Shown: positions 1-9,145 of the stretch, piece by piece | Layout of the letters: each line of letters opens with the position of its first letter | How positions within the stretch are numbered: the stretch's first letter is position 1 | From: Streptococcus mitis | GTDB taxonomy: Bacteria; Bacillota; Bacilli; Lactobacillales; Streptococcaceae | DNA length: 64,000 nucleotides | Assembly: GCA_001560895.1 (NCBI GenBank) | Contig: CP014326.1 | Coordinates: 756,001 to 820,000 of the forward strand | Direction of reading: 5' to 3' | Translations under genes and position numbers: made by a program | Notes under the pieces: generated by a model | Told to the model about the DNA's origin: nothing | Database searches by the model: none | The model's input: the letters and a program-made list of their open reading frames with translations, nothing else

Positions 1-741
1 ACCGGTAAGACCATTCTCATAGATGTCGGTGGCAAGGCAGAATCTGATAAGAAAATAGAAAAATGGCAAAAAAAGACGATGACCAGCAATGCCCAGCGAA
101 CCTTAATCCCCTATCTTAAAAGTCGAGGAATATCTAAGATTGATCAGCTGATTTTAACCAATACGGACAAGGAACATGTTGGAGATTTGTTGGAGGTGAC
201 CAAGTCTTTTCATGTCGGAGAGATTTTAGTATCAAAAGGCAGTTTGAAACAGAAGGAATTTGTGGCAGAACTACAGGCGACTCAAACCAAGGTGCGTAGT
301 GTGACAGTAGGAGAGAACTTGCCAATTTTCGGAAGTCAGTTAGAAGTCCTATTTCCAAGGAAAATTGGAGATGGAGATCATGAAGACTCCCTAGTTCTGT
401 ATGGAAAACTACTGGATAAGAACTTTCTTTTTACAGGAAATATGGAGGAAAAAGGAGAGAAGGACATGCTGAAGTATTATCCTGACCTAGAGGTGGATGT
501 TTTGAAAGCTGGCCAACATGGCTCTAAAAACTCATCAAGTTCAGCCTTTCTAGAACAGCTCAAACCAGAGATGACTATCATTTCAGTTGGAAAGAGCAAT
601 CGAATGAAACTCCCCCATCAGGAAACTTTGACCCGACTGGAAGCTATAAATAGCAAAGTATATCGAACTGACCAGCAAGGAGCTATACGCTTTAAAGGGT
701 GGAATAGTTGGAAAATAGAAAGCGTTCGATGGGAAGGATAA
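1..741 (+). CDS. comEC: ComEC/Rec2 competence DNA channel, C-terminal part (5' end outside window)
   Basis: The reading frame is open from base 1 to the TAA at 739-741, so only the last 246 codons are present. This part is the metallo-beta-lactamase-like cytosolic domain that follows the membrane channel in ComEC proteins. Visible landmarks are TNTDKEHVGD (about residues 50-59 of the fragment), KAGQHGS and the late SVGKSNRMKLPH segment. In the family the protein carries single-stranded DNA across the membrane during transformation and is a late competence gene; its promoter is not visible here. The first metal-binding motif lacks the usual HxHxDH histidines, so nuclease activity of this domain is doubtful. 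The family assignment is firm; an internal ATG at 79 is not the true start. Confidence 0.93.
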   Translation, partial: TGKTILIDVGGKAESDKKIEKWQKKTMTSNAQRTLIPYLKSRGISKIDQLILTNTDKEHVGDLLEVTKSFHVGEILVSKGSLKQKEFVAELQATQTKVRSVTVGENLPIFGSQLEVLFPRKIGDGDHEDSLVLYGKLLDKNFLFTGNMEEKGEKDMLKYYPDLEVDVLKAGQHGSKNSSSSAFLEQLKPEMTIISVGKSNRMKLPHQETLTRLEAINSKVYRTDQQGAIRFKGWNSWKIESVRWEG

Positions 742-775
742 ATACTATATATTAGTAAAATAAACTAAAAATCTG

Positions 776-804
776 TTGCATAATAATGATAAAAACGATA
801 TAAT
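776..804 (+). promoter_or_regulatory. Sigma-A promoter for the peptide/ABC unit
   Basis: TTGCAT at 776-781 and TATAAT at 799-804 are separated by exactly 17 bases. It lies about 35 bases after the comEC stop and reads toward the degraded peptide frame and the ABC genes, so these probably form one transcript of about 2.1 kb. Confidence 0.75.
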
Positions 805-862
805 GAAAACGTATTCAATGTTAATGATATAAAACCATTAAAAATTAGTAAAAACCGTTTAA

Positions 863-1099
863 TTAGTTAGTTTATGATCTATTGGTCTTTTTCAGTCTAG
901 TGTATCTGCTGTGATAGTGACTAAAAGTTATAGGTATGATTGGAATACCTACTATAAGTCTAGTATGAATTGCCAGAGATATAACTATATTAATTCCCTG
1001 TTATGGTATCGTTATGACAGCTATTCAGAGTATAAAGTTGGTTCTGGTTTGAATTACAATCGTTATGAGGTACTAAACTACTACAGCGGAAGCTATTAA
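863..1099 (+). pseudogene. Degraded tyrosine-rich secreted peptide upstream of an ABC exporter
   Basis: The frame 878-1099 reads SIGLFQSSVSA followed by a 60-residue tail very rich in Tyr, Asn and Ser and ending YYSGSY. The first part looks like the hydrophobic and cleavage regions of a signal peptide ending VSA. A TGA at 875-877 and a TAA at 860-862 interrupt this frame. A Lys-rich stretch typical of a signal peptide n-region (KPLKISKNRL) sits just upstream in another frame, which suggests a frameshift near 862. The only in-frame start is GTG at 911, with no ribosome binding site. The tail is reminiscent of small secreted bacteriocin-like peptides, but I recognise no family. The ABC ATPase and permease follow 20 bases later behind a good SD, which suggests a peptide/export or immunity unit whose peptide is now broken. 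Confidence 0.4.
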
Positions 1100-1119
1100 T
1101 CCAAAAAGGAGGGCTAGAT

Positions 1120-1707
1120 ATGTTGCAACTTACTCATGTGACCTTAAAAACGCGACAAGTCATCTTACAAGATGTTGATTTTACATTTGAAAAGGGTAGA
1201 ATTTATGGTATTCTTGCTATCAATGGTTCTGGAAAGACGACACTATTCCGCGCCATTAGCAATTTAATTCCTATAAGTAGCGGAAATATCGCAGTCTCTC
1301 CTTCTTTGTTTTATTATGAGAGTATTGAATGGCTGGATGAAAACTTAAGTGGGATGGACTATCTTCACCTTATCAAAAACATCTGGAAGTCAGGTCTGAA
1401 CTTGAGGGATGAAATTGCCTATTGGGAAATGTCGGACTATGTCAGACTTCCCATTCGCAAGTATTCCTTAGGCATGAAGCAACGCTTGGTGATTGCTATG
1501 TATTTCCTCAGTCAGGCGAAATGCTGGCTTATGGATGAGATTACAAATGGCTTAGATGAGTATTATCGACAGAAGTTTTTTGATAGGCTAGCACAAATCG
1601 ATAGACAAGAACAACTGGTTCTTTTAAGTTCCCACTATAAGGAAGAGTTGGTTGATGTCTGTGATAGAGTAGTAACCATTCATCAGGGGCAGATAGAAGA
1701 GGTTTAG
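1120..1707 (+). CDS. ABC transporter ATP-binding protein (short, exporter type)
   Basis: This 195-residue ATPase has a Walker A AINGSGKT at about 33-40 (the first Gly of the usual GxxGxGKT is Ala), a signature SLGMKQR near 120, a Walker B LMDE near 140 and a switch-His segment SSHYKEE near 172. The Q-loop region is short, and the whole protein is some 20-40 residues shorter than most family members. An SD (aaaggagg) lies 8 bases before the ATG. The permease gene begins 3 bases after its stop, so the two are translated together. It probably powers the adjacent permease; the substrate is unknown, perhaps the product of the upstream peptide gene in an intact ancestor. Confidence 0.85.
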   Translation: MLQLTHVTLKTRQVILQDVDFTFEKGRIYGILAINGSGKTTLFRAISNLIPISSGNIAVSPSLFYYESIEWLDENLSGMDYLHLIKNIWKSGLNLRDEIAYWEMSDYVRLPIRKYSLGMKQRLVIAMYFLSQAKCWLMDEITNGLDEYYRQKFFDRLAQIDRQEQLVLLSSHYKEELVDVCDRVVTIHQGQIEEV

Positions 1708-1710
1708 TTT

Positions 1711-2895
1711 ATGAAAGATGTTGGTCTATTTTTATTAAAAAAAGTTTTCAAAAGTCGCTTAAACTGGATTATCTTAGCTTTATTTGTATCTGGACTCGGT
1801 GTTACCTTTTATTTTAATAGTCAGACTGCAAACTCCGTCAGCTTGGAGAGCGAGTTGGAAACCCGTCTTGTAAAAGATGAGAGAGTCATCAATGAATATG
1901 AAGAGAAACTCTCCCAAATATCTGATACCAACTCGGAGGAATACCAGATTGCTAAAATTAATTTAGAATCGGAAAAAAATCTTTCGACTCAAAAGAAAGA
2001 AATTCTGGCTTTGTTAAGAGAAGGACGCTGGAAAGAAGCCTACTATTTGCAGTGGCAAGATGAGGAAAAGAGTTATGAAATTTTATCGAAGCAACCGACT
2101 TCTAGTTCTGACTTAAAAATGGCGGTTGACCGCGAACGAAAGACTTACCAAGCCCTATATCCCTTGAACATAAAAGCCCACAATTTAGTTTATCCGACCC
2201 ACGGGATTGATCAGATTGTCTGGATTTTAGAGCTTATCATCCCAAGCTTGTTTGTGGTTGCTATTATTTTTATGCTAACGCAACTATTTGCAGAAAGATA
2301 TCAAAATCATCTGGATACAGCTCACTTATATCCTTTTTCAAAAGTGACATTTGCAATGTCTTCTCTTGGAGTTGGGGTGGGCTATGTAACTGTGCTGTTT
2401 ATCGGAATCAGCGGATTTTCTTTTCTAGTGGGAAGTCTGACAAGTGGTTTTGGACAGTTAGATTATCCCTACCCGATTTATAGCTTAGTGAATCAAGAGG
2501 TAACTATTGGAAAGATACAAGATGTGTTATTTCCTGGCTTGTTCTTAGCTTTCTTAGCTTTTATCGTTATTGTGGAAGTCGTCTACTTGATTGCATACTA
2601 TTTCAAGCAAAAAATGCCTGTCCTTTTTCTTTCACTCATTGGGATTGTTGGCTTATTGTTTGGTATCCAAACAATTCAGCCTCTTCAAAGAATTGCACAT
2701 CTGATTCCTTTTACTTACTTGCGTTCAGTGGAGATTTTATCTGGAAGATTACCTAAGCTGATTGATAATGTCAATCTAAATTGGGACATGGGGCTAGTTT
2801 TACTTCCTTGCCTGATTATCCTTTTGTTAGTGGGGATTCTATTTATTGAGAAATGGGGAAGTTCACAGAAAAAAGAATTTTTTAATAGATCCTAG
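1711..2895 (+). CDS. ABC transporter permease with large extracytoplasmic loop
   Basis: The 394-residue product has one hydrophobic helix at about 17-36. A charged, coiled-coil-like region of about 140 residues follows (37-175, many E/K/Q). At least five further membrane segments lie between about 176 and 385. This layout (one TM, an outside domain, then a TM bundle) is seen in ABC-2 type exporters and bacteriocin or lantibiotic immunity permeases. It is directly coupled to the ATPase gene upstream and ends before a strong terminator at 2931-2961. No substrate can be inferred from the sequence. The start ATG is taken because it follows the ATPase stop by 3 bases in a normal coupled arrangement. 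Confidence 0.8.
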   Translation: MKDVGLFLLKKVFKSRLNWIILALFVSGLGVTFYFNSQTANSVSLESELETRLVKDERVINEYEEKLSQISDTNSEEYQIAKINLESEKNLSTQKKEILALLREGRWKEAYYLQWQDEEKSYEILSKQPTSSSDLKMAVDRERKTYQALYPLNIKAHNLVYPTHGIDQIVWILELIIPSLFVVAIIFMLTQLFAERYQNHLDTAHLYPFSKVTFAMSSLGVGVGYVTVLFIGISGFSFLVGSLTSGFGQLDYPYPIYSLVNQEVTIGKIQDVLFPGLFLAFLAFIVIVEVVYLIAYYFKQKMPVLFLSLIGIVGLLFGIQTIQPLQRIAHLIPFTYLRSVEILSGRLPKLIDNVNLNWDMGLVLLPCLIILLLVGILFIEKWGSSQKKEFFNRS

Positions 2896-2930
2896 CTTAC
2901 CTATAGGGAAAATAAGTAAAAACTAACATA

Positions 2931-2961
2931 GAGAGGGAATCAACTTGATTCTCTCTTTTTG
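2931..2961 (+). terminator. Intrinsic terminator of the ABC unit
   Basis: The sequence agagggaatc / gattctctct forms a 10-bp stem (one G-U) with a 5-base loop, followed by TTTTT. It closes the ABC transcript 36 bases after the permease stop. Confidence 0.8.
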
Positions 2962-3018
2962 ATGCGGAAACCAAGGCAAAATATAAAAACAAACTTTTCA
3001 AAAAAATAACTTTTTATC

Positions 3019-3047
3019 TTGACAAGAGCTAGAAAACTTGGTATCAT
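3019..3047 (+). promoter_or_regulatory. Strong promoter for infC-rpmI-rplT
   Basis: TTGACA at 3019-3024 and TATCAT at 3042-3047 have a 17-base spacer. The transcript would carry a leader of about 150 bases before infC. Confidence 0.8.
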
Positions 3048-3054
3048 ATAAAAG

Positions 3055-3190
3055 TTGAGAAAAGCAGAAGTGAGAGCTTCTCGCCTTGTGACATTAAGTT
3101 GCCTGGCCCTACGGATGAAAAGTTTCTAAGAAACGCTATCATAACGTGCGGGCTTGTATATTTACGAGTCCGCTATTGTTTTTCTCTAAT
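3055..3190 (+). promoter_or_regulatory. infC leader (L20-type autoregulatory leader) ending in a terminator
   Basis: About 135 transcribed bases precede infC. They end in a GC-rich hairpin, left arm 3148-3158 and right arm 3163-3173 (11 bp with two G-U pairs), followed by TATTGTTTTT. In Firmicutes, infC-rpmI-rplT operons are controlled by premature termination in such leaders through ribosomal protein L20. Position, operon and terminator fit that model. The specific L20-binding fold was not modelled, so the mechanism is inferred. Confidence 0.65.
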
Positions 3191-3202
3191 AAAACAAAAG
3201 AG

Positions 3203-3733
3203 GTGAAAACCATAGCAAAGCAAGACTTATTCATCAATGATGAGATTCGTGTACGTGAAGTTCGCTTGATTGGTCTTGAAGGAGAACAGCTAGGCATCAA
3301 GCCACTCAGTGAAGCGCAAGCTTTGGCTGATAACGCTAATGTTGACCTAGTATTGATTCAACCCCAAGCCAAACCACCTGTTGCAAAAATTATGGACTAC
3401 GGTAAGTTCAAATTTGAGTACCAGAAGAAGCAAAAAGAACAACGTAAAAAACAAAGTGTTGTTACTGTGAAAGAAGTTCGTCTAAGTCCAACTATTGACA
3501 AGGGTGACTTTGATACAAAACTTCGCAATGCACGCAAATTCCTTGAAAAAGGAAATAAAGTTAAGGTATCTATTCGCTTTAAGGGTCGTATGATTACCCA
3601 TAAAGAGATTGGTGCAAAAGTTTTAGCCGAGTTTGCTGAAGCAACTCAAGATATTGCAATCATCGAACAACGTGCTAAAATGGATGGACGTCAAATGTTC
3701 ATGCAATTGGCGCCAGCGACTGACAAAAAATAA
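3203..3733 (+). CDS. infC: Translation initiation factor IF-3
   Basis: IF-3 binds the 30S subunit, keeps it apart from 50S and checks the start codon and initiator tRNA. The 176-residue product from GTG 3203 contains the N-domain [13 protein letters not shown], the linker [19 protein letters not shown] and the C-domain [13 protein letters not shown]. All are characteristic, and the length is normal. Upstream codons also stay open back to 3146, but that part overlaps the leader terminator and is not IF-3-like. The start is unusual: GTG 3203 is itself inside the best SD (AGGTG, 3201-3205), while an ATA at 3212 lies 6 bases after that SD. infC often uses rare start codons for autocontrol. rpmI follows by 32 bases. 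Confidence 0.95.
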
Positions 3734-3765
3734 TTGTCAGAAAGTTAAATAAAGGAGAAAAAATC

Positions 3766-3966
3766 ATGCCAAAACAAAAAACACACCGCGCATCAGCTAA
3801 ACGTTTCAAACGTACAGGTTCTGGTGGACTTAAACGTTTCCGTGCTTACACTTCTCACCGTTTCCACGGAAAAACTAAGAAACAACGTCGTCATCTTCGT
3901 AAAGCATCTATGGTGCATTCAGGAGATTACAAACGTATCAAAGCAATGCTTACTCGCTTGAAATAA
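3766..3966 (+). CDS. rpmI: 50S ribosomal protein L35
   Basis: The 66-residue, strongly basic product begins [20 protein letters not shown] and contains [17 protein letters not shown], the typical L35 sequence. An SD (aaaggag) stands 8 bases before the ATG. It lies between infC and rplT in the conserved infC-rpmI-rplT order and is cotranscribed with them from the 3019 promoter. Confidence 0.97.
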   Translation: MPKQKTHRASAKRFKRTGSGGLKRFRAYTSHRFHGKTKKQRRHLRKASMVHSGDYKRIKAMLTRLK

Positions 3967-4017
3967 TAGCTTGACTGTAAGTAAACAATTCTAGGAAATA
4001 TTTGGAGGAAATAAAAC

Positions 4018-4377
4018 ATGGCACGTGTTAAAGGTGGCGTTGTATCACGCAAACGTCGTAAACGTATTCTTAAATTAGCAAAAGGTTACTATGGAGCTAA
4101 ACACATCTTGTTCCGTACTGCAAAAGAACAAGTAATGAACTCTTACTACTATGCATACCGTGACCGTCGTCAGAAAAAACGTGACTTCCGCAAATTGTGG
4201 ATCACTCGTATCAACGCGGCAGCTCGTATGAACGGACTTTCATACTCACAATTGATGCATGGTTTGAAATTAGCTGAGATCGAAGTTAACCGTAAAATGC
4301 TTGCTGACTTGGCTGTTAACGATGCAGCAGCTTTCACAGCTCTTGCAGATGCAGCTAAAGCAAAACTTGGTAAATAA
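4018..4377 (+). CDS. rplT: 50S ribosomal protein L20
   Basis: The 119-residue product starts [20 protein letters not shown] and contains [16 protein letters not shown] and [14 protein letters not shown], hallmarks of L20. This protein is needed for early 50S assembly and in Firmicutes also represses its own operon through the leader. It is the last gene of the operon. A stem-loop terminator follows at 4387-4416. Confidence 0.97.
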   Translation: MARVKGGVVSRKRRKRILKLAKGYYGAKHILFRTAKEQVMNSYYYAYRDRRQKKRDFRKLWITRINAAARMNGLSYSQLMHGLKLAEIEVNRKMLADLAVNDAAAFTALADAAKAKLGK

Positions 4378-4386
4378 TCACTGATG

Positions 4387-4416
4387 AGACTGGAACAGGA
4401 TTGTCCCAGTCTTTTT
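4387..4416 (+). terminator. Terminator after rplT
   Basis: The arms agactgg and cccagtct enclose a loop of about 11 bases and are followed by TTTTT. The gloA SD begins about 10 bases later, so any gloA expression from the upstream operon is read-through. Confidence 0.75.
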
Positions 4417-4435
4417 GAAAATAAAGGAGAAAAAT

Positions 4436-4816
4436 ATGGCTTCAAAAATGCTACACACTTGCTTGCGAGTAGAAAATCTTGAAAAATCAATCGCATTTTA
4501 TCAAGATGCTTTTGGTTTTAAAGAATTGCGTCGCAGAGATTTTCCAGATCATGCCTTCACGATTGTCTATCTAGGACTTGAAGGTGACGACTATGAGTTG
4601 GAATTGACTTATAACTACGATCACGGTCCTTATGTGGTTGGAGATGGGTTTGCCCATATCGCCCTCAGTACACCTGATCTTGAAGCTCTTCATCAAGAGC
4701 ACAGTGCAAAAGGCTATGAAGTGACTCAGCCAAATGGTCTACCAGGAACTGCACCAAACTATTATTTTGTCAAGGACCCTGATGGATACAAGGTCGAAGT
4801 CATTCGTGAAAAATAA
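4436..4816 (+). CDS. gloA: Lactoylglutathione lyase (glyoxalase I family)
   Basis: Glyoxalase I converts the hemithioacetal of methylglyoxal and a thiol to an S-lactoyl thiol, detoxifying methylglyoxal. The 126-residue product is a single VOC-fold protein with two halves: MLHTCLRVENLEKSIAFYQ near the start and FAHIALSTPDLEALHQ in the middle. The likely metal ligands are His7, a Glu in LELTYN, the His of FAHIAL and the Glu of YKVEVI near the C-terminus. ATG 4436 is preferred over an upstream in-frame ATG at 4415 because it follows the SD aaaggag and matches the family start. It is flanked by terminators on both sides and looks monocistronic. Confidence 0.92.
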   Translation: MASKMLHTCLRVENLEKSIAFYQDAFGFKELRRRDFPDHAFTIVYLGLEGDDYELELTYNYDHGPYVVGDGFAHIALSTPDLEALHQEHSAKGYEVTQPNGLPGTAPNYYFVKDPDGYKVEVIREK

Positions 4817-4823
4817 TCTCGTG

Positions 4824-4863
4824 AAGTCAAGTAGAATGTTCGTTTTCTACTTGACTTTTTTTA
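4824..4863 (+). terminator. Terminator after gloA, overlapping the pyrK promoter
   Basis: A perfect 13-bp inverted repeat (4824-4836 with 4845-4857) is followed by a run of T. Its right arm contains the TTGACT used as the -35 box of the next promoter. Confidence 0.85.
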
Positions 4864-4879
4864 GCTGAAAGAGTATACT
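4851..4879 (+). promoter_or_regulatory. Promoter of pyrK-pyrDb
   Basis: TTGACT at 4851-4856 and TATACT at 4874-4879 have a 17-base spacer. The -35 box is embedded in the right arm of the gloA terminator. Confidence 0.8.
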
Positions 4880-4886
4880 AATAAAA

Positions 4887-5050
4887 ATTTAACCTTTAAG
4901 GGGAGTCCAGAGAGACTCACAAGGTGTCAGATAAAAGAATAGTACAATTTTCTAGAGGAGACTTCTTGAGTGTGCTCTATTGTTTTGTACGATTTTAACT
5001 GAGGCCTTGCAATCGCAAGGTCTTTTATTTATCTGGTCCCCTTAAAATTT
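4887..5050 (+). promoter_or_regulatory. PyrR-binding attenuator leader of pyrK-pyrDb
   Basis: The leader contains AGTCCAGAGAGACT at 4904-4917, matching the conserved PyrR-binding loop of Firmicute pyr leaders. A terminator hairpin ccttgc-aatc-gcaagg with TCTTTTATTT lies at about 5003-5030. A competing antiterminator is plausible: cagataaaaga at 4928-4938 is complementary to tcttttat..atctg at 5021-5035, which would consume the terminator T-run. In the known mechanism UMP-bound PyrR stabilises the first hairpin and so allows termination. In addition, 4896-4910 can pair with 5033-5046, spanning nearly the whole leader. Confidence 0.85.
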
Positions 5051-5064
5051 AAGGAGGAAAAGTC

Positions 5065-6814
<1,750 letters not shown>

Positions 6815-6865
6815 ACTGCAATCAATCTGTTATAAATTTTTTAATGATTAGTAAGTAAACAAGCT

Positions 6866-6899
6866 AAAAATCCTGATTTCAAGTAAATCAGGATTTTTT
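6866..6899. terminator. Bidirectional terminator between pyrDb and pavA
   Basis: The arms aaatcctgattt and aaatcaggattt form a 12-bp stem with a short loop, flanked by A-run and T-run, so it can act on both strands. Its right arm encodes the last codons and stop (6888-6890) of the leftward pavA gene. Confidence 0.85.
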
Positions 6900-8543
6900 C
6901 ATGGATGTGATTTTTTCTGGGTCAGGTGTGACACGAAGGGTCTTTTGTCCTGTGTAAGTGACAAAGCCGGGTTTGCCACCAGTTGGTTTGTTGAGTTTCT
7001 TGACTTCAATCATATCTACTTGAACCAGATTTGACAGGCGCCCTTGAGAGAAGTAGGCAGCTAGTTCTGCCGCGTCTGTCTTGACTTCATCGGATGGGTC
7101 AAGATTGCCTGAGATGACAACATGGCTTCCAGGAATGTCCTTGGCATGGAACCAAAGTTCCTCCTTGCGGGCCATTTTAAAGGTTAGTTCCTCATTTTGC
7201 AGGTTATTGCGGCCAACATAGATGATGGTTTTGCCATCGCTTGCTAGATATTGTTCTGGTTTTTTGCGTTTCTGTATTTTCTCCCGCTGTCTTCTGCGGA
7301 TAAAACCTGTTTGTATCAATTCTTCACGGATTTCAGCGATTTCTTCCAGTCCAGCTTGGTTGAGGACGGTTTCTACACTTTCCAAATAGAGAATAGTTGC
7401 CTTGGTTTCCTCAATCAGATCAGTCAAGTATTTGACAGCTTCTTTGAGTTTCTGATACCGTTTAAAATAGCGTTGGGCATTCTGGTTGGGAGTCAGAGCC
7501 TTATCAAGCGCAATCGTGATAGGTTGGTTGGTGTAGTAGTTGTCTAGGATAACCTGGTCTTGGTCGTTAGGCACTTGATGGAGGAAGGTTGTTAGCAATT
7601 CCCCTTTTTGGCGAAATTCTTCAGCATTGTCTGTCGCCAGTAATTCTTTTTCCTGTTTTTTGAGTTTGTGGCGGTTTTTCTGAAGTTCATTTTCAACACG
7701 GCGAATGAGTTCACTGGCTTGCTGTTTGACGCGGTCGCGTTCAGCCTTATCCTTATAGTAGGTGTCCAACAAATCAGAAAGACTGGCAAAAGGCTCTCCC
7801 ACCTGATTTGCAAAAGGAACTGGGCTGAAGGAAGTCTCAGTCAAGCATGGTTTGGTTTCTTGATTGAAAAAGTTTCGGAAAGTAGATAGTTTATCACTAA
7901 CCAGTATGCTTTCCAATTCATTTGCCGTATCACGTCCCAGACCTTGAAAGAGGTTTTGAAGGTTCTTAGCTCTCGTTTCCTGAGTTTGTAGGATTTCAAA
8001 GAGCTTTTCATCCTTGATCGTGAAAGGATTGAGAGATTCCGTACTTGGCGGAGCGATGTAGGTCGATCCAGGAAGCAAGGTACGGTAGCTATTTTGTGAA
8101 AAGCCAACGTGTTTGATAACTTCGAGGATTTTATGACTGCTTTTATCAACCAGTAGAATATTACTGTGTTTCCCCATGATTTCGATAATCAAGGTAGCCT
8201 GAATATGGTCTCCAATCTCGTTTTTATTAGAAACCGTAATTTCCACAATTCGGTCATTTTCCACTTGCTCAATCGACTCAATCAGGGCCCCCTGCAAATA
8301 CTTTCTCAAAACCATGATAAAGGTAGAAGGCTGGGCTGGATTTTCAAAAGTCGTTTGGGTCAGCTGAATGCGTCCAAAAACAGGATGGGCAGAAAGGAGC
8401 AGGCGATGGCTTTGGCGATTGCTGCGGATTTGCAAGACTAATTCTTGTTCAAAAGGCTGATTGATTTTCTGGATGCGACCATTCACTAACTCTCTTCGCA
8501 ATTCCTCAACCATGTGGTGTAAAAAAAATCCGTCAAATGACAT
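6888..8543 (-). CDS. pavA: PavA / RqcH-family fibronectin-binding and ribosome rescue protein
   Basis: The 551-residue product has the NFACT layout. The N-domain runs from MSFDGFFLHHMVEEL. A long charged coiled coil lies at about 270-320 and 360-430, and the NFACT-R domain near the C-terminus contains VGRNNLQNEELTFK, DIPGSHVVI and TDAAELAAYFSQGR. In streptococci the protein was described as the fibronectin-binding virulence factor PavA. Homologues (RqcH, NEMF) bind stalled 50S subunits and add alanine tails, which may be the ancestral role. There is no signal peptide. ATG 8543 has the SD aaggag; the longer open frame to 8570 begins within the promoter region. It is the only leftward gene between 1 and 52 kb. 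Confidence 0.93.
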   Translation of the reverse strand: MSFDGFFLHHMVEELRRELVNGRIQKINQPFEQELVLQIRSNRQSHRLLLSAHPVFGRIQLTQTTFENPAQPSTFIMVLRKYLQGALIESIEQVENDRIVEITVSNKNEIGDHIQATLIIEIMGKHSNILLVDKSSHKILEVIKHVGFSQNSYRTLLPGSTYIAPPSTESLNPFTIKDEKLFEILQTQETRAKNLQNLFQGLGRDTANELESILVSDKLSTFRNFFNQETKPCLTETSFSPVPFANQVGEPFASLSDLLDTYYKDKAERDRVKQQASELIRRVENELQKNRHKLKKQEKELLATDNAEEFRQKGELLTTFLHQVPNDQDQVILDNYYTNQPITIALDKALTPNQNAQRYFKRYQKLKEAVKYLTDLIEETKATILYLESVETVLNQAGLEEIAEIREELIQTGFIRRRQREKIQKRKKPEQYLASDGKTIIYVGRNNLQNEELTFKMARKEELWFHAKDIPGSHVVISGNLDPSDEVKTDAAELAAYFSQGRLSNLVQVDMIEVKKLNKPTGGKPGFVTYTGQKTLRVTPDPEKITSMKKS

Positions 8544-8573
8544 CGTTCTCTCCTTGTGATTGTATTCCATAGT

Positions 8574-8618
8574 ATTATATCAAAAAGGTAGAATAAAATC
8601 ATGGAAATGTGGTATAAT
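8574..8618. promoter_or_regulatory. Divergent promoters for pavA (left) and ybeY (right)
   Basis: A leftward TATAAT (plus-strand ATTATA at 8574-8579) lies 31 bases before the pavA ATG. A rightward extended -10, TGTGGTATAAT with TATAAT at 8613-8618, lies 30 bases before the ybeY ATG. Both have weak -35 boxes. Confidence 0.65.
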
Positions 8619-8647
8619 AAAGCCAAGTAAAGAGAAACGAGAAGCAC

Positions 8648-9145
8648 ATGTATATTGAAATGGTAGATGAAACTGGTCAAGTTTCAAAAGAAATGTTGCA
8701 ACAAACCCAAGAAATTTTGGAATTTGCAGCCCAAAAATTAGGCAAAGAAGACAAGGAGATGGCAGTCACTTTTGTGACCAATGAGCGTAGTCATGAACTC
8801 AATCTGGAGTACCGTGACACGGACCGCCCGACAGATGTTATCAGTCTTGAATATAAACCAGAGTTGGAAATTGCCTTTGACGAAGAGGATTTACTTGAAA
8901 ATCCAGAATTGGCAGAGATGATGTCTGAGTTTGATGCCTATATTGGGGAACTTTTCATCTCTATCGATAAGGCTCATGAGCAGGCCGAGGAATACGGTCA
9001 CAGCTTTGAGCGTGAGATGGGCTTCTTGGCAGTACACGGCTTTTTACATATCAACGGCTATGATCACTACACTCCGGAAGAAGAAGCGGAGATGTTCGGT
9101 TTACAAGAAGAAATTTTGACAGCCTATGGACTCACAAGACAATAA
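8648..9145 (+). CDS. ybeY: Endoribonuclease YbeY (16S rRNA maturation)
   Basis: The 165-residue product ends with [11 protein letters not shown] (about 127-137), the metal-binding HGxLHLxGYDH motif of YbeY. YbeY acts in 16S rRNA 3'-end processing and late 70S quality control. [28 protein letters not shown] in the middle is also typical. The dgkA gene begins 20 bases inside the ybeY 3' end in another frame. It starts a rightward chain through era, mutM and coaE, a conserved streptococcal cluster. Confidence 0.95.
   Translation: MYIEMVDETGQVSKEMLQQTQEILEFAAQKLGKEDKEMAVTFVTNERSHELNLEYRDTDRPTDVISLEYKPELEIAFDEEDLLENPELAEMMSEFDAYIGELFISIDKAHEQAEEYGHSFEREMGFLAVHGFLHINGYDHYTPEEEAEMFGLQEEILTAYGLTRQ

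Noticed and set aside
3146..3202. Longer N-terminus for IF-3 (start at 3146)
   Set aside because: This segment is the leader terminator hairpin and does not resemble IF-3.
8931..9119. Rightward 62-codon frame inside ybeY
   Set aside because: It lies fully within ybeY in another frame, with no SD or family similarity.
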